A stretch of DNA of 64,000 nucleotides from NCBI GenBank assembly GCA_045110575.1, contig JBGCGF010000010.1, positions 49,736-113,735 on the forward strand, read 5' to 3'. Within the stretch, counting starts at the first letter, position 1, and the number at the start of each line of letters is the position of its first letter. Source of the stretch: CALDTK01 sp045110575. GTDB taxonomy: Bacteria; Bacteroidota; Bacteroidia; Chitinophagales; Saprospiraceae. The translations under genes were made by a program, and so were the position numbers. The notes below the pieces were generated by a model. The model was given only the letters and a program-made list of their open reading frames with translations. It had not been told where the DNA came from and made no database searches. Below are positions 51,508 through 60,189 of the stretch, piece after piece.

Positions 51508-52638
51508 ATGCGATTCGTCATACTCGGTACTGCCCATCCTTTTCGAGGGGGACTCGCAGCGTTCAATGAGCGTCTTGCGGAAGCACTCATTGAAGGAGGA
51601 CATGAGGTAGAGGTTGTCACCTTCACGCTTCAGTATCCAAACTTCCTTTTTCCTGGCGAAAGTCAGACCGATGATCGTCCAGCACCTGCAGGGTATACTA
51701 TCACGCAAAAGCTCAACAGTGTCAATCCATTGAGCTATTACAGCACCGGTCGATACATCAAATCGCTAAATCCAGATGTAATCATTTGCAAGTTTTGGCT
51801 TCCTTTCATGGGACCTGCATTAGGCACTGTGCTTCGCGTTGCTCGCCAAAACCACACCCGAGTCTTTTCCATTATCGACAACATCGTTCCGCACGAATCC
51901 CGTCCGGGCGATCGCATTTTCGCCAAGTACTTTACGAAGGCCGTTGATCATTTTGTCGTAATGAGTCGTTCGGTTGAGCAGGAAATGAAGGAGTTCACCA
52001 AGCCAAAGCAGCAGGTGATCTTTCACTCGCATCCGGTCTATGACAATTTTGGCGAACCCGTTGCACGTGAACTTGCCGTTAAGCATTTAGGACTTGATCC
52101 GGGCACGCGCTACTTGTTGTTCTTTGGCTTCATTCGAGACTACAAAGGACTTGACCTGTTGCTCGATGCGATGAATGATGATCGTTTTAGCGAGAGCTCA
52201 AAGATTAAGCTCATTGTCGCTGGCGAGTACTACGGTAATCGCGAAGCATACGAAACGCAGATAGAGAAACTCGGTATCGCAGATCGTTTGGAACTACACA
52301 CTGATTTCATTGCCAACGACGAGGTCCGCTATTATTTCGGTGCTGCAGATCTTGTTGTCCAACCTTACAAAACAGCAACGCAAAGCGGTATCAGTCAAAT
52401 GGCCTACCACTTCGGTACGCCGATGGTCGTCACCAAAGTTGGCGGTCTTCCTGAAATCGTTCCTGATGGCAAGGCCGGATACGTTGTTGATACCACACCC
52501 ATAGCGATTGCTGATGCCATAGATCGGTACTTTAAAGAAGCAGACCAAGCTACCTTCCGACAAAACGTCGAAGACCTAGCCAAGCAATACGCATGGCCAG
52601 CCTTGGTAGAGGTGTTGGAAGGGTTAGTAAAGCGATAG
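51508..52638 (+). CDS. GT4-family glycosyltransferase
   Basis: 376 residues, GT-B fold. The N-terminal domain starts RFVILGTAHPFRGGLAAFNERLAEAL; the C-terminal domain has LLFFGFIRDYKGLDLLLDAM and the nucleotide-sugar motif VQPYKTATQSGISQMAYHFGTPMVVTKVGGLPEI, with a catalytic E-x7-E-like region. It probably adds a sugar to a surface glycan or LPS intermediate. It begins the heptose cluster: hddA follows 168 nt downstream across a repeat-rich gap. Confidence 0.88.
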   Translation: MRFVILGTAHPFRGGLAAFNERLAEALIEGGHEVEVVTFTLQYPNFLFPGESQTDDRPAPAGYTITQKLNSVNPLSYYSTGRYIKSLNPDVIICKFWLPFMGPALGTVLRVARQNHTRVFSIIDNIVPHESRPGDRIFAKYFTKAVDHFVVMSRSVEQEMKEFTKPKQQVIFHSHPVYDNFGEPVARELAVKHLGLDPGTRYLLFFGFIRDYKGLDLLLDAMNDDRFSESSKIKLIVAGEYYGNREAYETQIEKLGIADRLELHTDFIANDEVRYYFGAADLVVQPYKTATQSGISQMAYHFGTPMVVTKVGGLPEIVPDGKAGYVVDTTPIAIADAIDRYFKEADQATFRQNVEDLAKQYAWPALVEVLEGLVKR

Positions 52639-52752
52639 CTAGATTTTGACGTAACATTGTCAGGCAACTGAACGTCTCAAGTATCATCCGCGACCTTTTG
52701 ACAAGTTCAAGGAACCGCTTAAAGGTGGGTAATCTAGGTTCAAAGTTGCTAA

Positions 52753-52804
52753 TGAGCGTCCCTAAAAGCAATCTCACATCCCACATCCCAAATCTCACAT
52801 CCCG
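52753..52804 (+). repeat. Low-complexity intergenic repeat upstream of hddA
   Basis: GAGCGTCCCTAAAAG (from 52754) followed by ATCTCACATCCC / ACATCCC / AAATCTCACATCCC units. The start codon of hddA lies directly after it. A related tail precedes hddC. Confidence 0.8.
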
Positions 52805-52806
52805 TT

Positions 52807-53835
52807 ATGATCTACCGCGCTAAAGCTCCTCTCCGTATCGGTCTCGCTGGTGGCGGTACAGATGTTTCACCTTATGCAGATCTGCACGGAGGCGCTATTC
52901 TGAATGCTACGGTAAGCCTGTTTGCATCTGCGAGTATTTCGTTGCGCGATGACAACCTTATCATTCTCGACAGTAGAGATTTGGGTGAGCGTGTTGAAGT
53001 TGAAGCAACCGAGCAACTTGAGATTGACGGGCAGCTTGACCTGCTGAAAGGCGTTTACAACCGTCTTGTTCGTGATTTTAATTTAGCTCCACAAGGCTTC
53101 ACACTCATAACAGAGGTTGATGCGCCGAAAGGATCGGGCATGGGGACGAGCAGTACCGTAACGGTTGCTGTTCTCGGAGCTTTCGCAGAGTGGCTCAAAC
53201 TTCCGCTTGGCGAGTATGACGTTGCCCGTCTAGCCTATGACATTGAGCGTATCGATCTTGGGATGAGCGGAGGTCGTCAAGATCAATATGCAGCAACGTT
53301 TGGTGGCTTCAATTACATGGAGTTCTACGCGGACGAAAAGGTGATTGTGAACCCCCTTCGCGTGCGTCGGAGTTATCAGAAAGAACTAGAGCACAACATC
53401 TTGCTGTACTATACCGGTACCAGCAGGCTCTCTGCTAAGATCATTGATCAGCAACAGGAAGCTTTCGCCAAAACAGGTCCAACCAACGCAAGCATCGACG
53501 CGGCACATGCGCTTAAAGAGCAAGCCGTCCGCATGAAAGAAGCCGTCTTAACAGGGCAACTCAATGCCATTGGTGAGCTCCTTGACTTCGGCTGGCAGCA
53601 CAAAAAGAAAATGGCAGCAGGCATCACGAATGCAGTCATAGATGAACTTTATGATGCTGCACTTGCAGCAGGTGCTACGGGAGGAAAAATCAGCGGTGCC
53701 GGTGGAGGTGGATTCATGACTTTTTACTGTCCTGGTCAAACCCGACACGCTGTCGCAGAAGCGCTCAACGGTTACGGAGGAGAACTTCGCAACTTCGTTT
53801 TTGTCAATGAAGGAATGATGAGCTGGGTCGGTTAA
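52807..53835 (+). CDS. hddA: D-glycero-D-manno-heptose 7-phosphate kinase (GHMP kinase)
   Basis: 342 residues. GHMP kinase with motif 1 PLRIGLAGGGTDVSPYADLHG, the ATP loop PKGSGMGTSSTVTVA, and motif 3 GKISGAGGGGFMTF. HddA phosphorylates heptose 7-phosphate at C1 in the GDP-heptose route. The neighbouring gmhA and hddC support this assignment over other GHMP kinases such as fucokinase. Its last ~12 codons are partly duplicated 700 nt downstream. An exact 14-mer encodes EAFAKT. Confidence 0.92.
   Translation: MIYRAKAPLRIGLAGGGTDVSPYADLHGGAILNATVSLFASASISLRDDNLIILDSRDLGERVEVEATEQLEIDGQLDLLKGVYNRLVRDFNLAPQGFTLITEVDAPKGSGMGTSSTVTVAVLGAFAEWLKLPLGEYDVARLAYDIERIDLGMSGGRQDQYAATFGGFNYMEFYADEKVIVNPLRVRRSYQKELEHNILLYYTGTSRLSAKIIDQQQEAFAKTGPTNASIDAAHALKEQAVRMKEAVLTGQLNAIGELLDFGWQHKKKMAAGITNAVIDELYDAALAAGATGGKISGAGGGGFMTFYCPGQTRHAVAEALNGYGGELRNFVFVNEGMMSWVG
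53461..53474 (-). repeat. 14-mer GTTTTGGCGAAAGC, inside hddA
   Basis: Exact copy; coding strand reads AFAKT. Confidence 0.9.
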
Positions 53836-53897
53836 CTCAACTTATGTATTGCTTCTTTAGGGGGGATTGTCCCTTATTCTTAGTTACCTGATATTTT

Positions 53898-54476
53898 ATG
53901 CGCTTACTTTTTTTGACACTGCTCTTATTGGGTGGAACACTCAGCTACAGTCAAGGACTCACTCTACACAGTCCGTATAAGGCCAAGGTGATCCCTTTTC
54001 AAAAGTACTTGATCATACATGCTCATCCAGACGGGCAAGGAGAACTTACCACGAAGCAGCATTCATATGTTTATGGGACGTTGACGAGCGTCTCGAAAGA
54101 CAGTATTCACCTGCTTGTAGACGTTTTCAAAAGTGAAACACGGGTCGATGGTTCGTTCAACGAGATGCTCGAGAGGAAGTATAACTCGCCTCAACGCATA
54201 TCAGTGCTGAAGAGCAATGTTTCCGGGTTCAGCGTCTATAAATCTGCAAAAGCAAATAAAAGGAGAAGAACGTTCACGGGCATTGGTGGGACGCTTGTAG
54301 GAATGGGGCTTGTCACAATTGCTAATGTCGCTGTAGCTGGTTCAGAAAGTAGATCGAATTTGCTGTACGCAGGATCCATTCAAGTTGGCCTTGGGACTAT
54401 TCTTATGCTTGCTGTTAAGTCCAAGAAATTTGAGTTTAAGGTTCAGGAAGGTCTTCCAGAGTGGAGGATTGAATAA
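53898..54476 (+). CDS. Secreted or membrane-attached protein of unknown function
   Basis: 192 residues with a signal peptide (about 1-18, RLLFLTLLLLGGTLSYSQG) and a later hydrophobic helix near 128-155 (GIGGTLVGMGLVTIANVAV). The mature N-terminus is beta-rich; a basic stretch AKANKRRRTFT precedes the helix. No family recognised. It separates hddA from gmhA and lies between the true hddA 3' end and its relic copy, which suggests the gene arrived here by insertion or duplication. Confidence 0.7.
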   Translation: MRLLFLTLLLLGGTLSYSQGLTLHSPYKAKVIPFQKYLIIHAHPDGQGELTTKQHSYVYGTLTSVSKDSIHLLVDVFKSETRVDGSFNEMLERKYNSPQRISVLKSNVSGFSVYKSAKANKRRRTFTGIGGTLVGMGLVTIANVAVAGSESRSNLLYAGSIQVGLGTILMLAVKSKKFEFKVQEGLPEWRIE

Positions 54477-54499
54477 GTCTTGTTGGCTTACAGTAGTTG

Positions 54500-54538
54500 T
54501 TTTTGCCAATGAAGGAATGATGAGTTGGGTGGGCTAGG
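54500..54538 (+). pseudogene. Relic copy of the hddA 3' end
   Basis: 34 of 39 positions match 53797-53835. In frame it reads VFANEGMMSWVG and ends in a stop, versus VFVNEGMMSWVG in hddA. Upstream of it no similarity remains. Confidence 0.9.
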
Positions 54539-54555
54539 GTAGCGAACTACCTTTG
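54526..54555 (+). promoter_or_regulatory. gmhA promoter (TTG-N19-TACCTTTG)
   Basis: The -33 TTG (54526-54528) and -7 TACCTTTG (54548-54555) are spaced 19 nt, the Bacteroidota consensus. The TTG lies inside the hddA relic; the start codon is 20 nt downstream. Confidence 0.85.
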
Positions 54556-54574
54556 CAGCCTAAATTTCTGTTTC

Positions 54575-55153
54575 TTGTTAATATCTGACCGCCTCCAAAC
54601 TGCCATTGCTCTCAAGCAAACAGTACTCGCCGACAAAGCCTTGTTGGCTCAAGTTGATCGCGCAGCACAAACGTGTATCGATGCCCTTAGAGGCGATGGT
54701 ACTGTACTCTGGTGCGGTAACGGTGGGTCCGCCGCTGATGCACAGCACTTGAGTGCCGAACTTACAGGCCGGTTCTACTACGACCGTCCACCACTTCGTT
54801 CAGAAGCCCTTCACGTCAACACGAGTTACCTCACTGCAGTGGGTAACGACTACGGTTACGACCAGGTCTTCGAGCGTCTTGCGCGTGCTCAACTCCGCAA
54901 AGGAGATGTGCTCATAGGGCTCAGTACATCAGGCAACTCATCCAACATCGTCAAAGCACTTGCTACGGCACGCACCCTCGGGGCGATTACCATAGCATTC
55001 ACCGGAAAGGGTGGGGGAGAGATGGCTCAGCACGCAGACATTCTTATTGAAATCCCAAGTACAGACACTCCTCGTATTCAAGAGGTGCACATGTTCTTAG
55101 GTCACTGCCTCTGCGAGATTGTTGAAGCAACCATGTTCCCGCAAGAAGCTTAG
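54575..55153 (+). CDS. gmhA: Sedoheptulose 7-phosphate isomerase
   Basis: 192 residues from a TTG start at 54575 (MLISDRLQTAIAL), 20 nt after the -7 box. SIS domain with GNGGSAADAQHLSAEL and LSTSGNSSNIVKAL, and IPSTDTPRIQEVHMFLGH. GmhA makes D-glycero-manno-heptose 7-phosphate, the HddA substrate. The downstream hddC frame is the same as gmhA's, separated by one TAG. Confidence 0.95.
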   Translation: MLISDRLQTAIALKQTVLADKALLAQVDRAAQTCIDALRGDGTVLWCGNGGSAADAQHLSAELTGRFYYDRPPLRSEALHVNTSYLTAVGNDYGYDQVFERLARAQLRKGDVLIGLSTSGNSSNIVKALATARTLGAITIAFTGKGGGEMAQHADILIEIPSTDTPRIQEVHMFLGHCLCEIVEATMFPQEA

Positions 55154-55162
55154 TCGCACACA

Positions 55163-55198
55163 AGATCCAAGATCTCACATCCCAAATCCTACATCTCT
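55163..55198 (+). repeat. Low-complexity repeat between gmhA and hddC
   Basis: GATCCAAGATCTCACATCCCAAATCCTACATCTCT-type units, the same tail as upstream of hddA, ending directly before the presumed ATC start. Confidence 0.75.
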
Positions 55199-55894
55199 AT
55201 CAAAACAGCAATCATACTCGCCGGAGGTTTCGGGACACGACTTCAATCTGTTGTTAGTGAAGTACCCAAACCGTTAGCGCCGATTCACGGCAAACCGTTT
55301 CTTGCGTACTTGCTCGATGAACTCGAGAAGCAAGGAATTCGCAACGCTATTCTCGCAGTTGGGTACAAAGGCGAACTCGTTCAAGAGGCACTCGGCGATA
55401 GTCACGGTGAGATTTCACTCAGCTACTCCTTTGAGCCTGAGCCATTGGGGACAGGTGGTGCAATTGCGCTTGCCTTAAACCTTCATAACTCTGATCAGCC
55501 TGTCTGGATCATTAATGGAGATACCTTTTTCAATTGCTCTTTGGCAGCTGTCGCCAAAACCCACAAAGACAACAAAGCGGATGTTACCCTCGCGTTGTGC
55601 CACATGGACGTTGCCGATCGCTACGGCCTCGTTGAGCTAGATGAAAAGCACTTTATCACCCGCTTTCGTGAGAAAACACCTGGCGCAAAGGGCTTAATCA
55701 ATGCTGGAGTCTATTTGCTAGATCCTGAAGCGATTTATCGTTTTGATTTTAAGCCAAGGTTCTCTCTAGAGAAAGACTTCTTCGAAGCACATCTTATGGA
55801 AATGCGCGTACTTGGAAGTCCGCAGCCAGGTTACTTCGTAGACATAGGAATCCCAGAAGACTACGATAAGGCGAAGGAGTACTTCGCGGCGTAG
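55199..55894 (+). CDS. hddC: D-glycero-D-manno-heptose 1-phosphate guanylyltransferase (nucleotidyltransferase)
   Basis: 231 residues if it starts at ATC 55199, giving MKTAIILAGGFGTRLQSV with the family's nucleotide loop GGFGTRL at the normal position. No ATG, GTG or TTG precedes that motif in frame after the gmhA TAG; the first TTG (near 55307) would delete the active site. Metal-binding INGDTFF and the typical VDIGIPEDYDKAKEYF end are intact. It would make GDP-heptose (or a related NDP-sugar) for surface glycans. Besides AUC initiation, stop-codon readthrough from gmhA or a sequence error could explain this. A one-mismatch 14-mer lies at 55547-55560. Confidence 0.85.
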   Translation: MKTAIILAGGFGTRLQSVVSEVPKPLAPIHGKPFLAYLLDELEKQGIRNAILAVGYKGELVQEALGDSHGEISLSYSFEPEPLGTGGAIALALNLHNSDQPVWIINGDTFFNCSLAAVAKTHKDNKADVTLALCHMDVADRYGLVELDEKHFITRFREKTPGAKGLINAGVYLLDPEAIYRFDFKPRFSLEKDFFEAHLMEMRVLGSPQPGYFVDIGIPEDYDKAKEYFAA

Positions 55895-55921
55895 ACACAT
55901 GTATAGCCGATTATAGTCTCT

Positions 55922-55964
55922 TGCCTTGTCCTGCCGAACCACTGGTTCGCAGGGAAGTAAGGCA
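55922..55964. repeat. Imperfect long hairpin between hddC and fadD
   Basis: TGCCTT...CCTGC-CGAACC-ACT-GGTTCG-CAGG...AAGGCA folds as one imperfect stem with a 3-nt loop. A weaker relative (TTGTCCTGAGAACCACCGATTCACAGG) lies at 60023. Could end both convergent genes. Confidence 0.65.
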
Positions 55965-55976
55965 GCCGCAGGTAAT

Positions 55977-56037
55977 GCGTCCCAAAAGAGCGTCCCAATG
56001 GAAGTCTCATATCCCACGTCTCACATCTCAAATCAGG
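55977..56037 (+). repeat. Low-complexity intergenic repeat, GCGTCCC module type
   Basis: GCGTCCCAAAAGAGCGTCCC followed by ATATCCCACGTCTCACATCTCAAATC-type units. Same composition as 33109-33174 and 52753-52804. Confidence 0.75.
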
Positions 56038-56038
56038 A

Positions 56039-57706
56039 TTAACGCAAATCCTTCCTCAAGATCTTCCCAACGTTGCTCTTCGGTAATTCCGTACGGAACT
56101 CATACGACCTCGGACGCTTGTATCCCGTCAGCTGCTCTTTGCAGTGCGCGATGAGCTCTTTCTCTGTACAGCCGTTTGTGCCTTTTACGATGAAAGCCTT
56201 GACGACTTCGCCGGACTTCTCATCAGGGACACCTATAACTGCGGCTTCAAGGACGTTCGGGTGACTTACAAGGACATCTTCAATCTCATTTGGATAAACG
56301 TTGAAACCAGAGACGAGGACCATGTCTTTCTTGCGATCGACGATCTTGAAGAATCCATCCGCATCCATCGTTGCCATGTCACCTGTACATAGCCAGCCGT
56401 CGATAATCGTCTTGGCTGTTTCGTCTGGTCGATTGTAATAGCCCTTCATTACTTGAGGGCCTTGGACTTGTAGCTCTCCAATTTCTCCAACAGCAACGGG
56501 TTGTAAATCCTCTCCGACAACTCTAACGATTGTGCTCGGAATTGGAACGCCAATCGTTCCTTGACGTGCATTCTCGTCGAGCGGATTGGTGGTAACAACG
56601 GGGCTTGCTTCAGTCATTCCGTAGCCTTCTAGGGCTGGACATCCTGTCACTTGCTTGAACTTGTCAGCTACGGCATTTTGAAGAGCCATACCTCCTGCCA
56701 TCGCCACTTTGAGATGACTCGTATCACATGCAGCGAATTCAGGCGAATTAGCGAGGGCGTTAAACAACGTATTGACCGCCGTCATAACATTGATCTCATG
56801 GCTATTAAAGGCCTTGACAATCGTGCTAAGGTCTCGAGGGTTGACGATCAAGATGCTTTCTGCACCCTTGAGCATCATACTGAGACAGTTGACGGTGAAC
56901 GCAAAAATATGATAAAGCGGTAGCGGACAGAGCACTACTAGATTGGTTTCGTTTTTCAAGGCCGAATCCATCCATGCTTCAACTTGCAGACCGTTTGCAA
57001 TCAAATTACGGTTTGTTAGCATCGCACCTTTACTGACGCCTGTCGTTCCTCCGGTATATTGGTGGACGATCACATCGTCTGGCTTTCCTTCAGGGCGATC
57101 GAGCTTGAATTTCTTACCACCCGCAAGTGCGGTTTTGAAGGTGATTGCATTGGCCAGGTTGTACTTCGGCACCATGCGCTTCACGTTGCGCACGGCAAAG
57201 TCGACAAGCTTTCCTTTGAAACCTAACATCTCACCAATACTGGTCGTGATGACGACTTTGATGTTCGTGTTCGGTAGGATTTTCTCCAAGTTGGCCGCGA
57301 AGTTCTCGGCAATCAAAATTCCTTTGACTCCTGAATCTGTAAACTGGTGCTGCATCTCCCTAGGAGTATACAGTGGATTGGTGTTTACGATTTTAAGACC
57401 TGCTTTTAGCGCTCCAAAGAGTGCAATCGGAAATTGCAGAAGGTTTGGACTCATGATCGCAAACCGATCACCAGGCTCCATTCCCCGACTTTGCAGGTAG
57501 GCGCCAAATTGAGTTGATTGCTCATCCACCTCTTTATAGGTGATGCTTTTGCCCATCAAAGTGAACGCTTTGCGGTTGCTATAGCGCTTCATCGACTCTT
57601 CAACCATCGCAATGAGGGTTGGAAAAGCGTTAGGATTAATATTGGCTGGTACTCCTTGCGGGTAATTCGGAAGCCAAGGTTGAGGGGTATTGTTGATCGT
57701 GTCCAC
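56039..57706 (-). CDS. fadD: Long-chain acyl-CoA ligase
   Basis: 555 residues. AMP-binding enzyme with the P-loop YTGGTTGVSKGAM, YGMTEASPV, WLCTGDMATMDADG and the catalytic lysine at the C-terminus (NVGKILRKDLR). It activates fatty acids to acyl-CoA at the membrane face. Other AMP-forming ligases are possible by sequence, but the length and the DGWLCTGD arrangement fit FadD-type. Upstream (57707-57992) is divergent regulatory DNA shared with rpsA. Confidence 0.92.
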   Translation of the reverse strand: MDTINNTPQPWLPNYPQGVPANINPNAFPTLIAMVEESMKRYSNRKAFTLMGKSITYKEVDEQSTQFGAYLQSRGMEPGDRFAIMSPNLLQFPIALFGALKAGLKIVNTNPLYTPREMQHQFTDSGVKGILIAENFAANLEKILPNTNIKVVITTSIGEMLGFKGKLVDFAVRNVKRMVPKYNLANAITFKTALAGGKKFKLDRPEGKPDDVIVHQYTGGTTGVSKGAMLTNRNLIANGLQVEAWMDSALKNETNLVVLCPLPLYHIFAFTVNCLSMMLKGAESILIVNPRDLSTIVKAFNSHEINVMTAVNTLFNALANSPEFAACDTSHLKVAMAGGMALQNAVADKFKQVTGCPALEGYGMTEASPVVTTNPLDENARQGTIGVPIPSTIVRVVGEDLQPVAVGEIGELQVQGPQVMKGYYNRPDETAKTIIDGWLCTGDMATMDADGFFKIVDRKKDMVLVSGFNVYPNEIEDVLVSHPNVLEAAVIGVPDEKSGEVVKAFIVKGTNGCTEKELIAHCKEQLTGYKRPRSYEFRTELPKSNVGKILRKDLR

Positions 57707-57907
57707 AGAAGGTTGTTTCGCTTGGGCACAAACTAACCAAATGGTTTGCGCTAAAATAACTTTTTCGCTTTCGCTAAAACAGGTTTACTAGAAACGGCCT
57801 CCTGAGAAGATAGGTTCGTTTTAGGATGCTTTTACACGCATTTGGGGTCTGTCTAAAACATGTTTTGACGAAAGTAGAATCAGGTAGCACGTTTTCTAAA
57901 TAAAGGC

Positions 57908-57915
57908 TACCTTTG
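57908..57915 (+). promoter_or_regulatory. Putative -7 box (TACCTTTG) of rpsA
   Basis: Exact TAnnTTTG match 77 nt upstream of the rpsA start. No TTG at the 19-nt spacing. Confidence 0.6.
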
Positions 57916-57992
57916 CAGGCTCTAATTAACCCCGGATTTTAGTTCAGGCAGTACACTTCTGCTCGCTCTTATCCTACAAAAGAATCCACTGT

Positions 57993-59960
57993 ATGTCAAC
58001 AGAGGACAAGAAAACCCCCGAAACACCAGAAGGTGTTACAATCAGAACGGAACAAGAGGATACCTCTGTAGTACGTCGTAACCTCGATGTCGTTGAAGAA
58101 GTTGTCATAGACGACGAAGACGAAGAAGAGGTAAATCTCTTCGAAGTAGAAGAGGAAACTGAGCACGCCCACGACGATTTCAACTGGGAGCTCGCTAACA
58201 AAACAACAGATCGTTACACACCTGAAGAGCGTGCTGCAATGACCATCGCTATTGATAGCTCACTCACAGCAGTTGCTGAGTTTGAAATTATCAAAGGCGT
58301 GATCAAGGCTGAGCAATCAGGTGATTTCGTTTTGGACATCAACTACAAGTCTGACGGACTCGTAGGTAAGTCTGAGTTCCGCGACCAGCCGAACCTAGTA
58401 ATTGGTGACACAGTAGAAGTATACGTTGAGGAGCTAGAGGATGACCGCGGTCAACTCGTTCTCAGCCGCCGGAAGGCTAAGCTTCTTCGCGCTTGGGATA
58501 CAATTGTCGATTCTTACAAGAACGGCACTGTTATTAAAGGAACAGTCGTTTCTAAGACAAAAGGTGGTCTCATTGTAGACGCTCACGGTCTAGAGACTTT
58601 CCTTCCAGGTTCACAAATCGACATCAAGACGGTTACTGACTTCGACCATTACGTAGGTAAGACTATGGAGTTCAAGGTTGTTAAGATCAACGAAACCATC
58701 AAGAACGCTGTCGTTTCGCACAAAGCACTTATCGAGAGCGATCTCGCAGAGCAGCGCGAAGCAATCATCGCAAGTCTCGAGAAAGGACAGGTACTCGAGG
58801 GTATCGTCAAGAACATCACCGACTTCGGTGCGTTCCTCGATCTCGGTGGCGTCGACGGTCTTCTCTACATCACCGACATCAGCTGGGGTCGCATCAAGCA
58901 CCCAAGCGAAGTTGTCGAGGTTGGACAGAAACTCAACGTTGCAGTACTCGACTTCGACGAGAACAAGAAGCGCATCTCTCTTGGTCTCAAGCAGCTTATG
59001 GCTCACCCTTGGGATACACTCAGCGAGGGTATCACAGAAGGTTCGACTGTCAAAGGTCGTATCGTCAACATCGAAGATTACGGTGCGTTCCTCGAGATCA
59101 TGCCAGGTGTTGAGGGCCTCATCCACGTTTCTGAGGTTACTTGGAGCAACCAGCCAGTTAACGCACGTGACTACTTCACAGTAGACTCTACCGTTGAGGC
59201 GAAAGTTGTTTCTATCGATCCAGAAGAGCGCAAGATGTCTCTCTCGATCAAGCAGCTTCAAGAAGATCCATGGGATAAGGTATTCGCTACCTACCCAGAA
59301 GGCTCACGTCACTCTGTTACAGTTAAGAACCTTACGCCTTACGGTGTATTTGTTGAGCTCGAAGAGGGTATCGGCGGAATGGTTCACATTTCTGACCTTA
59401 GCTGGACTAAGCGTTTCAACCACCCAAGCGAGTTTACCAAAACCGGCGAGCAGATCGACGTTATGGTACTCAACGTGGATGGCGACAACCGCAAGATCAG
59501 CCTCGGCGTTAAGCAACTCGAAGAGAACCCTTGGGATACATTCGCTCAGGTATTCCCTGAAGGATCATTCCACGAGGCAACTGTTCTCCGCAAGGACGAC
59601 CGTGTTGCAATCCTTCAACTCCCTTACGGACTCGAAGCATTTGCACCACTTAAGCACATGCGCAAAGAAGACGGCACCACTGCAGAAGTCGATGAGACAC
59701 TACAGGTTAAGGTTGTTGAATTCAACCGCGACGACAAGCGTATCATGGTATCACACAGCCGTGTGGTAGACTCTATGAAGCGTGAGTCTCGTAACGAAGA
59801 GCGTAAAGTTGTTCAAGAAGAGCGCGATGAAGTTCGCAAGGTTGTTCGTCGTCAAGCACAGAACATCGAGCGTGCAACGCTTGGTGATCTAGATGCACTC
59901 AGCCAGTTGCGTGAGCAGCTCGGAGGTAGCGATGATGCCAAGAAAGGAGAAGAGGAGTAA
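57993..59960 (+). CDS. rpsA: Small ribosomal subunit protein S1
   Basis: 655 residues. An acidic N-terminal extension (about 1-65, rich in Glu/Asp) precedes about six S1 RNA-binding repeats. Typical repeat cores: ITDFGAFLDLGGVDGLLYITD, IEDYGAFLEIMPGVEGLIHVS and LTPYGVFVELEEGIGGMVHIS. It binds mRNA on the 30S subunit and helps initiation, which matters in this phylum where Shine-Dalgarno sites are weak. A C-terminal Lys/Glu-rich tail follows. Ends at a strong terminator. Confidence 0.96.
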   Translation: MSTEDKKTPETPEGVTIRTEQEDTSVVRRNLDVVEEVVIDDEDEEEVNLFEVEEETEHAHDDFNWELANKTTDRYTPEERAAMTIAIDSSLTAVAEFEIIKGVIKAEQSGDFVLDINYKSDGLVGKSEFRDQPNLVIGDTVEVYVEELEDDRGQLVLSRRKAKLLRAWDTIVDSYKNGTVIKGTVVSKTKGGLIVDAHGLETFLPGSQIDIKTVTDFDHYVGKTMEFKVVKINETIKNAVVSHKALIESDLAEQREAIIASLEKGQVLEGIVKNITDFGAFLDLGGVDGLLYITDISWGRIKHPSEVVEVGQKLNVAVLDFDENKKRISLGLKQLMAHPWDTLSEGITEGSTVKGRIVNIEDYGAFLEIMPGVEGLIHVSEVTWSNQPVNARDYFTVDSTVEAKVVSIDPEERKMSLSIKQLQEDPWDKVFATYPEGSRHSVTVKNLTPYGVFVELEEGIGGMVHISDLSWTKRFNHPSEFTKTGEQIDVMVLNVDGDNRKISLGVKQLEENPWDTFAQVFPEGSFHEATVLRKDDRVAILQLPYGLEAFAPLKHMRKEDGTTAEVDETLQVKVVEFNRDDKRIMVSHSRVVDSMKRESRNEERKVVQEERDEVRKVVRRQAQNIERATLGDLDALSQLREQLGGSDDAKKGEEE

Positions 59961-59982
59961 CATTCTCTTTTGCTATCAACTA

Positions 59983-60021
59983 AAAAGCCTCGCTTCATTC
60001 ATTTGAAGCGGGGCTTTTTTA
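59983..60021 (+). terminator. Intrinsic terminator after rpsA
   Basis: A 16-bp stem (59983-59998 with 60005-60020, one G-T pair), a 6-nt loop, and a T-run. Confidence 0.92.
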
Positions 60022-60162
60022 TTGTCCTGAGAACCACCGATTCACAGGAATGATCGCATAAATGGATCGAGAACTGTCTTATGATCCACTGGTCCTTAAG
60101 AACAGATGATGAATAGTAGCAAATGTGAGCAGAGTCACTCAAAAGTCGCTCCCCTAACATTA

Positions 60163-60176
60163 GTTTTGGCGAAAGC
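60163..60176 (+). repeat. 14-mer GTTTTGGCGAAAGC, upstream of the rhodanese gene
   Basis: Exact copy 14 nt before the rhodanese start codon. Confidence 0.9.
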
Positions 60177-60189
60177 ACAACAACCAGAC

